This document shows positions 1 through 9,591 of a stretch of DNA of 64,000 nt, piece by piece (position 1 is the first letter of the stretch; each line of letters starts with the position of its first letter). Origin of the DNA: Arcicella sp. Lineage in GTDB: Bacteria; Bacteroidota; Bacteroidia; Cytophagales; Spirosomataceae. The notes beneath the pieces are model-generated. The model was not told the origin of the DNA, searched no databases, and worked only from the letters and a program-made list of their open reading frames with translations. The stretch lies in the NCBI GenBank assembly GCA_025454855.1, contig JALONS010000014.1, forward strand, positions 1-64,000, in the 5' to 3' direction. The translations under genes were made by a program, and so were the position numbers.

Positions 1-37
1 TTAGAATTTTTATTTTTTTAATTTTTATATTTTTTTT

Positions 38-232
38 ATGCAAACTGGTAAAGTTAAATTTTTCAACGAATCAAAAGGCTTTGGATTTATCGTTGATGAC
101 AACACGGGCGAAGATATCTTCGTTCACGTTACAGGATTATCTGGAGTATCTCTTCGTGAAAATGACTCTGTTTCTTTCGAAGTACAAGAAGGAAAGCGTG
201 GCTTAAACGCCGTAAATGTGAAAAAGGCTTAA
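38..232 (+). CDS. Cold-shock domain protein (CspA family)
   Basis: A 64-residue single cold-shock domain, the usual size for the family. It is expected to bind single-stranded RNA/DNA in the cytoplasm and act as an RNA chaperone. RNP1-like KGFGFI (about residues 13-18) and RNP2-like DIFVHV (about 26-31) are both visible, together with the N-terminal GKVKFFNESKGFG signature. The spacer upstream is almost pure A/T and the window begins only 37 bases before the ATG, so the promoter and any cold-responsive leader cannot be judged. A strong hairpin terminator follows, so the gene is probably a single transcription unit. Confidence 0.95.
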   Translation: MQTGKVKFFNESKGFGFIVDDNTGEDIFVHVTGLSGVSLRENDSVSFEVQEGKRGLNAVNVKKA

Positions 233-255
233 TTGTTGTTTCTCATATAGTCATT

Positions 256-292
256 AAAAAAGCTCAATCATTCATTTGATTGAGCTTTTTTA
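256..292 (+). terminator. Rho-independent terminator of the cold-shock gene
   Basis: The arms AAAAAGCTCAATCA and TGATTGAGCTTTTT form a near-perfect stem around a short loop (TTCATT), ending in a T-run. It starts about 24 bases after the cold-shock stop codon. Confidence 0.9.
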
Positions 293-300
293 ATGTTGGA

Positions 301-360
301 GATTTAGTGATTTGCAAATACAATACTTAATTCACAAATCTCTAAATCGCAAATTCTAAT
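301..360. repeat. Iterated-word palindrome between csp and lysS
   Basis: GATTTAGTGATTTG (301-314) is repeated inverted as CAAATCTCTAAATC (335-348), with 13 of 14 positions pairing. The right side continues as imperfect words of about 8 bases. It lies between the convergent csp and lysS ends. See the finding on iterated-word palindromes. Confidence 0.55.
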
Positions 361-362
361 TC

Positions 363-2081
363 CTAATTTTCAAACCATTTCATAACTTCATCTTTAGTAG
401 GAATCGAAATATCTAATTTCAGTTTCTTTCTCATTCCACCCAAGTCGTTGAATACTTTGTTGGGATTGGCTTCTTTTAAGGCTGAAATCGTATTAAAGCC
501 CATTTTTTGTAAAACTGGAATCCAAGCCGTTGGCACGCCGATAGCTTCATAGTCAGCATCACTTGCCATCTCCACTTTTTTCTCTGGACGCATCTGCGGG
601 AAAAACAACACTTCCTGAATAGACGTTTGGTTGGTCATTAACATCGTTAGGCGGTCAATGCCAATACCAATTCCTGCCGTTGGTGGCATTCCGTATTCCA
701 ACGAACGCAAGAAATCTTCGTCCATTGCCATGGCTTCGTCATCACCCCGTTCGGCTAATTTTAGTTGTTCTTCAAAACGTTCACGTTGGTCAATTGGGTC
801 ATTTAATTCAGAATAAGCATTCGCAATTTCTTTACCATTGACGAATAATTCAAAACGCTCTACCAGTCCTGCTTTGCTACGGTGCTTTTTGGTTAGTGGC
901 GACATCTCTACGGGGTAGTCAATGATAAACGTAGGCTGAATAAGATTGGCTTCTACTTTCTCCCCAAATATTTCATCAATTAATTTACCAGTTCCCATCG
1001 TAGCATCCACTTCGATTCCCCACGATTTACAGTGCCCACGAAGGGTTTCTTCATCCATCCCTTCCACGTTTACACCTGTATATTTTTCAATTGCCTCAGC
1101 GATGCTCAACTTGGTAAAAGGACCCGCAAATTCAATTTCATTATCACCCACTTTCACCAAGGTTTTTCCATTGGTAGCCAGAGCCACTTTCTCGAAAATC
1201 TCTTCGGTAATGCCCATCATCCAATTATAATCTTTGTAGGCAACGTAAAATTCTAAGGATGTAAACTCTGGATTATGCGTTCTGTCCATTCCTTCGTTAC
1301 GGAACATTTTACCAAATTCATACACGCCATCAAAACCACCCACAATGAGTCTTTTCAGATACAATTCATTGGCGATACGCATATACAAAGGCATATCCAG
1401 TGTGTTGTGATGCGTTTTGAATGGACGAGCTGATGCTCCGCCATGAATGGGTTGTAAGATGGGTGTTTCCACTTCGAGCCAACCTTTGGCATCAAACATG
1501 GCACGCATGGTAGTAATAATACGTGAACGCTTCAAGAAAATATCTCTAATGTCAGGATTCACGATTAAGTCCACATAACGCTGACGATAACGCATTTCGG
1601 GGTCAGTAAAACCGTCATATACTTTACCATTTTCATCTCTTTTTACCACGGGTAGTGGTTTTAAAGATTTATTTAAAATCTTGAATTCAGTAACGTGAAT
1701 AGAGATTTCTCCTACTTGTGTAGTAAACACATATCCTTTTATACCGATGATGTCACCAATATCAAGGAGTTTTTTGAAAACTGTATTGTAAAGCGTTTTG
1801 TCTTCGTCTGGACATAGGTCATCACGACGGAAATACACCTGAATACGCCCCGTGGCATCCTGTAACTCAGCAAAAGAGGCACTTCCCATGATACGGAAAG
1901 ACATCAAACGCCCTGCAATAGATACCGATTTATAGTCTATTTTATTATTCTCGTAGTTCTGCAAAATATCAGCTACTGAAACATTTACATCAAACATTTC
2001 AGCAGGGTACGGGTCGATGCCCAATTTCATTAAATCTTCCCTTTTTTGTCGGCGAAGTTGTTCTTGTTCTGAGAGTATCAT
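363..2081 (-). CDS. lysS: Lysine--tRNA ligase (class II)
   Basis: Charges tRNA(Lys) with lysine in the cytoplasm. The 572-residue protein has an N-terminal OB-fold anticodon-binding domain (about 40-165) followed by the class II catalytic core. The core includes the motif-2 region [15 protein letters not shown] and the motif-3 region [11 protein letters not shown]. The C-terminus carries about 70 extra residues after motif 3 (from about [10 protein letters not shown]), which I associate with Bacteroidota LysS. The frame is open 25 codons further upstream, but [19 protein letters not shown] is the normal family start, so the ATG ending at 2081 was chosen. It is convergent with the cold-shock gene. 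Confidence 0.95.
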   Translation of the reverse strand: MILSEQEQLRRQKREDLMKLGIDPYPAEMFDVNVSVADILQNYENNKIDYKSVSIAGRLMSFRIMGSASFAELQDATGRIQVYFRRDDLCPDEDKTLYNTVFKKLLDIGDIIGIKGYVFTTQVGEISIHVTEFKILNKSLKPLPVVKRDENGKVYDGFTDPEMRYRQRYVDLIVNPDIRDIFLKRSRIITTMRAMFDAKGWLEVETPILQPIHGGASARPFKTHHNTLDMPLYMRIANELYLKRLIVGGFDGVYEFGKMFRNEGMDRTHNPEFTSLEFYVAYKDYNWMMGITEEIFEKVALATNGKTLVKVGDNEIEFAGPFTKLSIAEAIEKYTGVNVEGMDEETLRGHCKSWGIEVDATMGTGKLIDEIFGEKVEANLIQPTFIIDYPVEMSPLTKKHRSKAGLVERFELFVNGKEIANAYSELNDPIDQRERFEEQLKLAERGDDEAMAMDEDFLRSLEYGMPPTAGIGIGIDRLTMLMTNQTSIQEVLFFPQMRPEKKVEMASDADYEAIGVPTAWIPVLQKMGFNTISALKEANPNKVFNDLGGMRKKLKLDISIPTKDEVMKWFEN

Positions 2082-2251
2082 GGTTATTTTTATTTCGATG
2101 TGCAAAATTATGAATAAATCGTGTAAAACGACTATCATCAGTAAATTTCCTTGCACTTTCCTAAGTTTTTATACTTGAAATTGTAGATTTTTGGAGTCAT
2201 CCTTTTATAGAAAATATTAATGTTTTATTTTGTGGTAAAACAACTACAACA

Positions 2252-2809
2252 ATGGAACTAACACTTACACGAGCATTAGATTTATTTTATGAAAAACACG
2301 GCTACGGAAGGGAAGGAGGTATTGATAGTGATTGGATTTGGCTCAAATTCAGATACTTTTCTTTGCCCATTCCCAATGTGAAAGGGCGTAGGGAAAATGT
2401 GTGGCGACACGATATGCTTCATATTTTGTTGGACTATGACACTTCTTGGCAGGGCGAAGCCCAAGTAGCGGGCTGGGTGTTGGGGTCTGGTGGTTGGGGG
2501 CGTTTTTATGTAGCTTGGTTGTTTGCCTTATCAATGTTTAGCGTAGCGATTACTTTTTTCCCGCTAAAAACCTTTCGGGCTTTTGTGAGGGGTAGAAATA
2601 CGTTGAGTCCTTATCTGTTGGGCATCACAAAAGAAAACTTGTACGCTGATACGCTACCTTCCCTAAAAAAGCAATTTAAGTTTGATTTGACACCCTTCAA
2701 AGCTACGCTGACGGATAGATTACTTTTTGGCTTTTGGTTTTTGGTTGGATTGTTATGGTTGATGCTTCCAATTCTGACAGTATTATTTGTTTTTTATGCG
2801 TTTATGTAA
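2252..2809 (+). CDS. COQ4-motif membrane protein, function unknown
   Basis: A 185-residue protein. Residues 53-69 contain H-D-x-x-H followed by eleven residues and then E (HDMLH then E69). This is the metal-binding signature described for the COQ4 ubiquinone-biosynthesis family. Unlike COQ4, it has hydrophobic stretches at about 84-103 and, near the C-terminus, about 153-184, so it is probably anchored in the inner membrane. No quinone-biosynthesis gene lies nearby. Its neighbours are the divergent lysS and an orphan LytTR regulator. The motif is seen directly; the COQ4 relationship is inferred from it, and the substrate is unknown. Confidence 0.6.
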   Translation: MELTLTRALDLFYEKHGYGREGGIDSDWIWLKFRYFSLPIPNVKGRRENVWRHDMLHILLDYDTSWQGEAQVAGWVLGSGGWGRFYVAWLFALSMFSVAITFFPLKTFRAFVRGRNTLSPYLLGITKENLYADTLPSLKKQFKFDLTPFKATLTDRLLFGFWFLVGLLWLMLPILTVLFVFYAFM

Positions 2810-3023
2810 TAAGAAAGATATTTTTCCCTTCGGTGTTTACTTTTTAGGTAGTTCCACGACTAAGTAAATAATGACATCCTACTACGGTAAAAGTCACAGC
2901 GTAAAATTACCTGTTTTTTGAAATTGCGTAGATTTACGCTAAAACCAGAGAGATTTAAATTTTTACTTTGTATCGTTAAATCGAACAAACTTATTAATTA
3001 AACCCGTCTTATCTCTCAAAAAC

Positions 3024-3419
3024 ATGAACACATCGGTACAAAATTATGCTTATCCAACCGCCAACTTTAAAACTAATTTTCATCCTGTAATTTATACGGA
3101 TAGAAAAAAAACATCTATCGTCATTCGTGATGTCATGATGTTGGAAGGCGAAGGAAATTATACTTATGTACACCTCAGTAACGGAAAGAAAATTTTGATT
3201 TCTAAGACTTTAAAAGAGTTTTGTGAGACCTTCGAGCAATACGATTTTGCCAGAATCAGAAAGTCTTACCTCATTAACCTTAATTTTTTAAAAGACGTTG
3301 ATTTTTCAAGTGATACGGCAGTGACGATGCAGACAGGGCAACGGATTGAGATTTCGAGAAGACGTAAAGCAGAATTTCAAAAGCAGTTTAGAAGTTTTAA
3401 ACAGAAAAAACAAAGGTAA
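3024..3419 (+). CDS. LytTR-domain DNA-binding protein without a receiver domain
   Basis: A 131-residue protein made almost entirely of a LytTR DNA-binding domain (about residues 30-128). Family hallmarks are visible: EGEGNYTYVHL, then RIRKSYLINLNFL, and a C-terminal RRRKAEFQKQF. There is no receiver, PAS or membrane segment, so it is not a complete two-component regulator. It could act alone or be controlled through an unlinked partner. No histidine kinase is adjacent. Two strong hairpins follow the stop codon, which suggests a single-gene transcript. Target sites are unknown. Confidence 0.85.
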   Translation: MNTSVQNYAYPTANFKTNFHPVIYTDRKKTSIVIRDVMMLEGEGNYTYVHLSNGKKILISKTLKEFCETFEQYDFARIRKSYLINLNFLKDVDFSSDTAVTMQTGQRIEISRRRKAEFQKQFRSFKQKKQR

Positions 3420-3444
3420 GGCGATTCATGGGAATCTACTTACC

Positions 3445-3486
3445 AAAAAGCCTCGTTCCTTTGGGGTTTTTGGAACTTGGCTTTTT
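3445..3486 (+). terminator. Terminator after the LytTR gene
   Basis: AAAAAGCCTCGTTCC pairs with GGAACTTGGCTTTTT across a short loop. The stem is bounded by A and T runs, so it could work in both directions. It lies just after the LytTR stop codon. Confidence 0.8.
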
Positions 3487-3522
3487 AAAGATAAACTATT
3501 TTAGTGGTTAGGTGAATAGCAG

Positions 3523-3557
3523 ACAGCCTCCTGAAACTTTCGGGAAGCTGTTTTTTT
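3523..3557 (+). terminator. Second hairpin terminator
   Basis: ACAGCCTCCTGAAAC and TTTCGGGAAGCTGT pair imperfectly and are followed by seven T's. It forms a tandem arrangement with the preceding hairpin, between convergent genes. Confidence 0.75.
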
Positions 3558-3603
3558 ATGAATAAACTATACGTAATGAGTTGTGAGTAAAACATATTTA
3601 TCA

Positions 3604-4521
3604 CTACACCAAATACCTTTCTCTCATCATTTTCATCATATATACGTTAATATCCCATTGATTAGCCACGGGCTGACGGGTGTACGGCAAGGTTGAAAGA
3701 TAATTAGGTGGTCCAAATTCTGTGAGCATCGTGAGGGGTTGTCCTGCCAACTTTTTGTTTTCTACTACTTTATCCCACCAACCTAAATGAGCCTTCAAAG
3801 CATTTTCCCACTCTGGGGCTCGGGGGTCATTTACTTGTGGTCCTTCTTCATGTCCGACCCGAGTATGTATGTGGTCTGTACGTTCGAGGGCAATTTTTAT
3901 GGCTTCGGGCTGGTCGCCTAAAAGCGATTCATGCACATTGCACCAATGCGAAATGTCAAGGGTGAGTCTTAAATCTGGATTTTTATCCATAAAATTTTTA
4001 CTGATGTGTGCTGCAAAAAGCATTCTTCCTCGATGCGTTTCGTGATAAATAGGAATTTTAGTCTTTTTGTGGACTTCAGTGGTAAGGTCAATAAATGTTT
4101 TATTATCGTCGTAGCTAAAAAAATCTTTTCCGCTGTGGCAATTAATGTACGTCGGTCTTTGTGTAGTTTGCGTGGTAGCTTCCAAAAGATTTCTTTTGAA
4201 TGTTTCAAAATGAGCTTTTGCCTCTTTTCCATACCCCCCTGCCAAAAAACCTACTTCTAATTTGTTATTTTTCAGAGCGTTAAACAAAACGTCTTGTTCC
4301 TTCTTGTTTGAAGTCCACCAAACTTCAATGCCGTCGTATCCTTCTTTTTTGGCGGCAGCACAAAATGCGTCGGTATCACCCGTAAAGCCCCAATTAGTAG
4401 CAAAAATTTTCAAGGAAAAGCTATCCTTTGCGTTTATTTTCTGAGCCTTAGTCCCCACCGAAGAAAGAATTCCCAAGCCAGTGAGAGAAGAGGATTGAGC
4501 AATGAAATTACGTCTGTTCAT
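3604..4521 (-). CDS. Secreted sugar phosphate isomerase/epimerase-like TIM-barrel protein
   Basis: A 305-residue protein of the xylose-isomerase-like TIM-barrel superfamily. The chosen start, MNRRNFIAQSSSLTGLGIL, gives a Tat-like twin-arginine signal; the frame is open 32 codons further upstream but that extension has no such logic. Typical pieces are GYDGIEVWW (near residue 60), a central YHETHRGRMLF, DISHWCN and HTRVGHEEG, whose His/Glu/Asp residues would form the metal site. These families usually isomerise or epimerise sugars or inositols. The substrate cannot be told here, and no transporter or dehydrogenase partner is adjacent. Confidence 0.8.
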   Translation of the reverse strand: MNRRNFIAQSSSLTGLGILSSVGTKAQKINAKDSFSLKIFATNWGFTGDTDAFCAAAKKEGYDGIEVWWTSNKKEQDVLFNALKNNKLEVGFLAGGYGKEAKAHFETFKRNLLEATTQTTQRPTYINCHSGKDFFSYDDNKTFIDLTTEVHKKTKIPIYHETHRGRMLFAAHISKNFMDKNPDLRLTLDISHWCNVHESLLGDQPEAIKIALERTDHIHTRVGHEEGPQVNDPRAPEWENALKAHLGWWDKVVENKKLAGQPLTMLTEFGPPNYLSTLPYTRQPVANQWDINVYMMKMMRERYLV

Positions 4522-4910
4522 AAATATTATATTAAGCGAAAAGCGATTGGCGAAAAAGCGAATAAGTACATTACTAAAAACAAATAGCTTATACCTTATC
4601 CTCTTTGCAACTCCCAATCTGTTAAGTATAAATTGAGATTATTATTGGTAATCTAAAGAAGATTATTCAAAAAGTTAGCATGAACTATCAGGGTAGTTAT
4701 TTTCAGTAAACCGACAAAAAGACGTGCTTACAGCCATTTTGACGGTTTTTTGAGAAGTTATTTAAAAACTTTAAGCCAATTTTTCCGAAAAGTGAGGGTG
4801 GCTCAGAAATTGATTATGAAGGAGGAAAGGAGACAGAAGAAAAGGAGAAATGTTTTAATACGATAATCCCTTTCTCCTATTCTCCTTAAACCCCTTTTTC
4901 CTGCGAAAAC
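4522..4910. other. Spacer upstream of clpB with iterated-word sequence
   Basis: No gene is seen in these 389 bases. At 4533-4566 there are imperfect repeats of an AAGCGAAA-like word. At about 4818-4904, a purine-rich stretch (GGAGGAAAGGAGACAG and on) is followed by its pyrimidine-rich inverse (CCTTTCTCCTATTCTCC), ending just before the clpB ATG. The clpB promoter must lie here, but I could not place it. Confidence 0.5.
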
Positions 4911-7520
4911 ATGAAATACACAACTAAAACGCAAGAAGTAATCCAGCAGGCGGCTTCTATTGCCGCCGCCAACGGTCAGCAAGCCATCGAGACGGGGCAT
5001 TTGCTGAAAGCTATCATTGAAGAAGAACCTAATACAACCCAGTTTTTGATGAAAAAATTGGGGGTTAATCAAACTGTTTTTATCGCTACATTAGAAAATT
5101 TGGTGAACGCCTATCCTAAAGTTTCGGGAGGAGGACAGCCTTATTTTGCTAACGAAGCACACGCTGCCATGACCAAAGCCGAAAGCCTAATGAAAGAGTT
5201 TTCGGATGAATATATTTCCATTGAAATTTTATTGTTAGCCTTGTCTTTGGGAAAAGATTCAGTGGCTAATCTATTGAAAGACAATGGATTTAAAGAGAAA
5301 CCATTAAAAGAAGCCATCAAAGAACTTAGAGGAAATAATACCGTGAAAGACCAAAACGCAGAAGCAACCTATCGTTCATTAGAACGCTACGCCAGAAACT
5401 TAAATGAACTTGCCAAATCGGGGAAAATAGACCCTGTGATTGGGCGTGATGAAGAGATTCGGAGGGTGTTACAAATCCTTTCGAGACGTACTAAAAATAA
5501 TCCAATGCTGGTGGGTGAACCAGGTGTGGGGAAAACCGCCATCGTGGAAGGATTGGCACAACGAATTGTGTTGGGAGATGTTCCCGAAAATCTAAAATCA
5601 AAAATTATTTATACCCTTGATATGGGTCTTTTGATTGCGGGAGCTAAATATAAAGGCGAATTTGAAGAACGCCTAAAGGCTGTCATCAAGGAAGTTACCG
5701 ATTCGGAGGGTGATATTGTTTTGTTTATTGATGAAATCCATACCCTTATCGGAGCGGGTGGCGGAGGAGAATCTGCCATGGATGCCGCTAACTTATTGAA
5801 ACCCGCTTTGGCTCGTGGTGAGTTGCACGCCATTGGGGCAACTACTCTGAAGGAATACCAAAAATATATTGAGAAAGATAAGGCATTAGAAAGACGTTTT
5901 CAAACCGTTTTGGTAGATGAACCTGATACAACCGATGCTATTTCAATATTAAGGGGTATCAAAGAAAAATACGAAATTCACCACGGGGTGCGTATTCAAG
6001 ATGATGCCGTTATTGCTGCCGTTGAATTATCAAACCGCTATATTTCAGACCGTTATCTGCCCGATAAAGCCATTGATTTGATGGACGAAGCCGCCGCAAA
6101 AATGCGTATGGAAATCGACTCTGTTCCTGAAGAGATTGATGATTTACAACGTAAAATTATGCAATTGGAGATTGAACGGGAGGCAATCAGACGGGAAAAT
6201 AACGTTGAGAGAGAAAAAGCTATCAATCATGATTTGGCAGAATTGACGGATAAAAAAACGGATTTGATGGCGAAATGGCAATCTGAAAAAGATGTTTTGA
6301 ATAATATTCGGAAAGAGAAAGAAAACATTGACCGCCTAAAATTAGAAGCTGAACAAGCCGAACGAGCAGGAGATTACGCAAAAGTGGCGGAGATAAGATA
6401 CGGTAAGTTAATAGAAGCGGAGGCTAATCTTGCTAAAGCCCAAAAATCGACTTCCGAACATCAAACATCGAATATGTTGCAGGAGGAAGTAACGCCAGAA
6501 AATATTGCTGAAGTAGTAGCCAAATGGACGGGTATTCCCGTATCTAAAATGATGAGAGCGGAGCAAGAAAAACTACTCCACATGGAAGAAGAATTGAGTT
6601 TGCGGGTGGCAGGACAAACGGAAGCAATTGAGGCAATTTCGGATGCGGTGCGTCGGTCACGGGCGGGAATGCAAGACCCCAAACGCCCCATCGGGTCGTT
6701 CATTTTCTTGGGAACTACGGGCGTTGGTAAAACGGAATTAGCAAAGGCTCTGGCAGATTATCTGTTTAATGACGAGAATGCGATGGTACGGATTGATATG
6801 TCGGAATATCAAGAACGCCACGCTGTGAGCCGTATGATTGGCTCGCCTCCAGGGTATGTGGGCTATGACGAAGGCGGTCAATTGACCGAAGCCGTGCGTA
6901 GAAAACCGTATTCTGTTATTCTATTGGATGAAATAGAAAAAGCTCACCCCGACGTTTGGAATATACTTTTGCAGGTTTTGGACGACGGTCGATTGACTGA
7001 CAACAAAGGTAGAATTGCGAATTTCAAAAACACGATAATCATCATGACCTCTAACATTGGTAGCCACATTATTCAAGAGAAAATGAGCGAAATGGAAGGT
7101 TGGAATAATCACATCGTGATGGAAAAAGCCAAAGAAGAGGTTTTAGGACTTTTACGCCAAGTGGTTCGTCCTGAATTTTTGAATCGGGTAGATGAAATTG
7201 TAATGTTTGAACCACTGTCTAAAGAAAATTTAGGGCAAATTGTAAGAATTCAATTCCGTCAAATTCAAGAGCGTTTGCAAGAACAAGGCATTGTATTAGA
7301 GGCATCAGACGAAGCCCTCATGCAGTTGGCGGAAGAAGGCTACGACCCCACGATGGGAGCAAGACCCCTAAAACGTGTGATGCAGAAACGTATCTTAAAT
7401 GAATTGTCCAAGAGTATTTTGGGCAATTATATCACCAAAGACTCGGTAGTGATGATGGATTTGGGAGAAGATGGAAACTTGAAGTTTGAGAACATAAAAT
7501 TAGAAGATACACTCAGCTAA
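4911..7520 (+). CDS. clpB: ATP-dependent chaperone ClpB
   Basis: An 869-residue AAA+ disaggregase that works with DnaK to rescue aggregated proteins in the cytoplasm. Domains in order are: the Clp N-terminal repeat domain (about 1-145); the first AAA+ module with Walker A GEPGVGKT (near 202) and Walker B-type [10 protein letters not shown]; the ClpB/Hsp104 coiled-coil middle domain (about 395-525); the second AAA+ module with Walker A GTTGVGKT (near 601) and [14 protein letters not shown]; and the C-terminal D2-small domain. The length is normal. The middle domain and the absence of a ClpP-binding loop distinguish it from ClpA/ClpC. Heat-shock control is usual for the family, but no operator was recognised. 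Confidence 0.97.
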   Translation: MKYTTKTQEVIQQAASIAAANGQQAIETGHLLKAIIEEEPNTTQFLMKKLGVNQTVFIATLENLVNAYPKVSGGGQPYFANEAHAAMTKAESLMKEFSDEYISIEILLLALSLGKDSVANLLKDNGFKEKPLKEAIKELRGNNTVKDQNAEATYRSLERYARNLNELAKSGKIDPVIGRDEEIRRVLQILSRRTKNNPMLVGEPGVGKTAIVEGLAQRIVLGDVPENLKSKIIYTLDMGLLIAGAKYKGEFEERLKAVIKEVTDSEGDIVLFIDEIHTLIGAGGGGESAMDAANLLKPALARGELHAIGATTLKEYQKYIEKDKALERRFQTVLVDEPDTTDAISILRGIKEKYEIHHGVRIQDDAVIAAVELSNRYISDRYLPDKAIDLMDEAAAKMRMEIDSVPEEIDDLQRKIMQLEIEREAIRRENNVEREKAINHDLAELTDKKTDLMAKWQSEKDVLNNIRKEKENIDRLKLEAEQAERAGDYAKVAEIRYGKLIEAEANLAKAQKSTSEHQTSNMLQEEVTPENIAEVVAKWTGIPVSKMMRAEQEKLLHMEEELSLRVAGQTEAIEAISDAVRRSRAGMQDPKRPIGSFIFLGTTGVGKTELAKALADYLFNDENAMVRIDMSEYQERHAVSRMIGSPPGYVGYDEGGQLTEAVRRKPYSVILLDEIEKAHPDVWNILLQVLDDGRLTDNKGRIANFKNTIIIMTSNIGSHIIQEKMSEMEGWNNHIVMEKAKEEVLGLLRQVVRPEFLNRVDEIVMFEPLSKENLGQIVRIQFRQIQERLQEQGIVLEASDEALMQLAEEGYDPTMGARPLKRVMQKRILNELSKSILGNYITKDSVVMMDLGEDGNLKFENIKLEDTLS

Positions 7521-7871
7521 TTAGTTGATAATATTTTAATAAGTAACCCAATAGGCTGCTTCAAAAGCCGTGAGTGTTTAAGTTGCAAAAAGAATTTTAT
7601 ACTGAGTATTGCTTGTTTTTAGAATAATATTTGGTTATAATTTTTAATCGTTGTTAAATCAGAATATTATTTTGATTAAAAATGTTTGCGAATTATCACT
7701 TACGGCTTTTTGGTTGCCTTGTCTGTCAAATTATTTGAACTAAAAATTGACATTCATTGTCTTTTTTGTCGAAACAATTATCAATTTGGTAGCATTTTTT
7801 AAACAATTTCAAAATTTTAAAATTATACAGAAAGGATACAAAGTATATTTGTGATTTAATTCATAAAAAAT
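7521..7871. other. Spacer with a MITE-like inverted repeat
   Basis: No gene is seen in this 351-base stretch. AAAAGCCGTGAGTG (7563-7576) recurs inverted as CACTTACGGCTTTT (7697-7710). The similarity extends inward to about 27 bases (ending TTGCAAA / TTTGCGAA), which gives a 148-base unit with imperfect terminal inverted repeats. No transposase is present. A TATATTTG promoter element follows at 7844. Confidence 0.5.
7844..7851 (+). promoter_or_regulatory. Bacteroidota-type -7 promoter element
   Basis: TATATTTG matches the TAnnTTTG consensus of the Bacteroidota primary sigma factor. It is about 20 bases before the ATG at 7872. No clear -33 TTG was found at the expected distance, so this is tentative. 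Confidence 0.4.
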
Positions 7872-8195
7872 ATGTTTAGATTGTTGAACAAGAAAATAGT
7901 AGGGAAAATATATTTTTTGCTGATATGGACCATGCCAGTGATTTATGGAGGCATGATTGTATTAACATCTCTCAATGAAAAGAATATTACTTTTTCTATT
8001 GATAACGATGAAAACGAAAGCCCAGAGAAATCATCTACCAGTCCTGATATTGATGATGTAGAACCTACCGACAATCTACTACAATTAAACTTCTTGAAAA
8101 CTTATTGGTTTTCCTCAATCTCCGAAAATGCAAACAGACATTTTCTGCTATCTGCGTATAATGTTTGTTTAGAACAAAAGACCCCACCTCCTTGA
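7872..8195 (+). CDS. Hypothetical small membrane-anchored protein
   Basis: A 107-residue protein that I do not recognise. Residues about 12-33 (KIYFLLIWTMPVIYGGMIVL) form one hydrophobic signal-anchor. A polar, acidic middle (about 40-66, rich in Asp, Glu, Ser and Pro) follows, and the tail ends in a single Cys and PPP. It sits upstream of the RND efflux operon in the same direction, but 250 bases away, so operon membership is unlikely. A good -7 element immediately upstream supports real expression. Confidence 0.45.
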   Translation: MFRLLNKKIVGKIYFLLIWTMPVIYGGMIVLTSLNEKNITFSIDNDENESPEKSSTSPDIDDVEPTDNLLQLNFLKTYWFSSISENANRHFLLSAYNVCLEQKTPPP

Positions 8196-8445
8196 TAAAA
8201 CGTGTTTATCGTTTGGTTACTCCATTATTTTAAACTATTGAAAATGAGGGAGTATCGCTAATTTTCTGTATCATTCCAATAATGAATTCTGACTTTCTAA
8301 GACTTGCTCGGAAAGCCAATTGCATTACTGTATATTCAATCTACAATAAATGAATATAGGTTTGTAAAAGTTGAAAAATTAATCATTCACTTTTCCGCAA
8401 ATCCATTTTCAACGAGTAGCATTGATTATCTATCCCCTCATCAAC

Positions 8446-9579
8446 ATGAAATATTTACTCTTGCCATTATGTACGGCTATTTGTTTTTGGTCGTGTAGTG
8501 ATAAAAACAAAGAGGAAAAACAAATTGTGGAAACTTTCCCAGTAACCTCGCCAATTAAAATAGATACCACATTACATACTGACTACGTTGCAGAAATCAA
8601 CGCTATCCAGAATGTAGAGATACGAGCCAGAGTGAAAGGATATTTAGATAAAATTTACATTGACGAAGGTAAATATGTTAAACAAGGACAAATTTTATTC
8701 ACTATCAATAATCCTGAACTCAGAGAGCACGTAGTAAAGGCGGGGGCTATCTTAAAAAGTACCATTACCGAATTGAAGTCAGCGGAAATTGAGCTGACCA
8801 ATACTAAAAGGTTAGTAGAAAAAAATGTGGTATCAGGTACGGAGTTAGAAGCTGCCAAGAACAAAGTAGAAATGATGAAGGCGAAAGTAGAGGAAGCCCA
8901 AGCTGATGAATCCTTTTCCAAAATTCAACTGACGTACACCCAAATCAAAGCACCATTTAATGGTATCGTAAATAGAATTCCAAATAAAATAGGCTCATTG
9001 ATTGAAGACGGAACGTTACTCACCACCATTTCTAACAACGGTGAGGTATTTGCCTATTTTGATGTTTCTGAAAAAGAGTACCTGAGTTATACTTCAAACT
9101 TCAAAGAGAAAACACAACATTCAAATGAAGTAACGCTGATTTTAGCCAATGGAGCGGAGCATCCTTTTAAGGGAAGAGTTGAAACTACCGAAGGCGAAAT
9201 AGACCCAAGTACAGGTAATATTGCTTTTAGAGCCAGATTTAATAATCCAGAGAAAATTCTAAAACACGGTGCCAGTGGGAAAGTCCGTTTATTGAAACAG
9301 TATAGAAATGCTTTGATTATTCCTCAGAAAGCGACCTTTGAAGTTCAAGACCGTATGTACGTTTACGTAATTGATAACAAGAATCGGGTAAAGACTAAGG
9401 CAATTTCTTCAAAATATCGAATGACCCATTATTACATTGTTGATGCTGGTTTGAGTGAAGACGATAAAATTATTTATGAAGGAATTCAAAATGTTAAAGA
9501 TGGCATGATTGTGAAACCGCAATTTTTAGAAATGAAAGAGATTTCCAAAGAATTATCTTACGCCAATACACCCAAATAA
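8446..9579 (+). CDS. RND efflux periplasmic adaptor (HlyD/AcrA family), lipoprotein
   Basis: A 377-residue membrane-fusion protein that would bridge the inner-membrane pump and the outer-membrane channel encoded directly downstream. The start MKYLLLPLCTAICFWSC gives a lipoprotein signal with the lipid-anchored Cys at residue 17; eight further codons are open upstream but spoil it. The order is a biotinyl-lipoyl half (VEIRARVKGYLDKIYIDEG), a coiled-coil hairpin (about 85-150), the second lipoyl half (APFNGIVNRI) and beta-barrel domains. The next gene starts 12 bases later. No TetR-type regulator is adjacent. Confidence 0.93.
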   Translation: MKYLLLPLCTAICFWSCSDKNKEEKQIVETFPVTSPIKIDTTLHTDYVAEINAIQNVEIRARVKGYLDKIYIDEGKYVKQGQILFTINNPELREHVVKAGAILKSTITELKSAEIELTNTKRLVEKNVVSGTELEAAKNKVEMMKAKVEEAQADESFSKIQLTYTQIKAPFNGIVNRIPNKIGSLIEDGTLLTTISNNGEVFAYFDVSEKEYLSYTSNFKEKTQHSNEVTLILANGAEHPFKGRVETTEGEIDPSTGNIAFRARFNNPEKILKHGASGKVRLLKQYRNALIIPQKATFEVQDRMYVYVIDNKNRVKTKAISSKYRMTHYYIVDAGLSEDDKIIYEGIQNVKDGMIVKPQFLEMKEISKELSYANTPK

Positions 9580-9591
9580 ACCGATAAATCT

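Noticed and set aside
3024-3419. Full LytTR response regulator
   Set aside because: There is no receiver domain in this frame, and the upstream 214 bases do not encode one.
8304-8498. A 64-residue frame before the efflux adaptor
   Set aside because: It overlaps the adaptor's signal peptide in another frame and shows no family feature.
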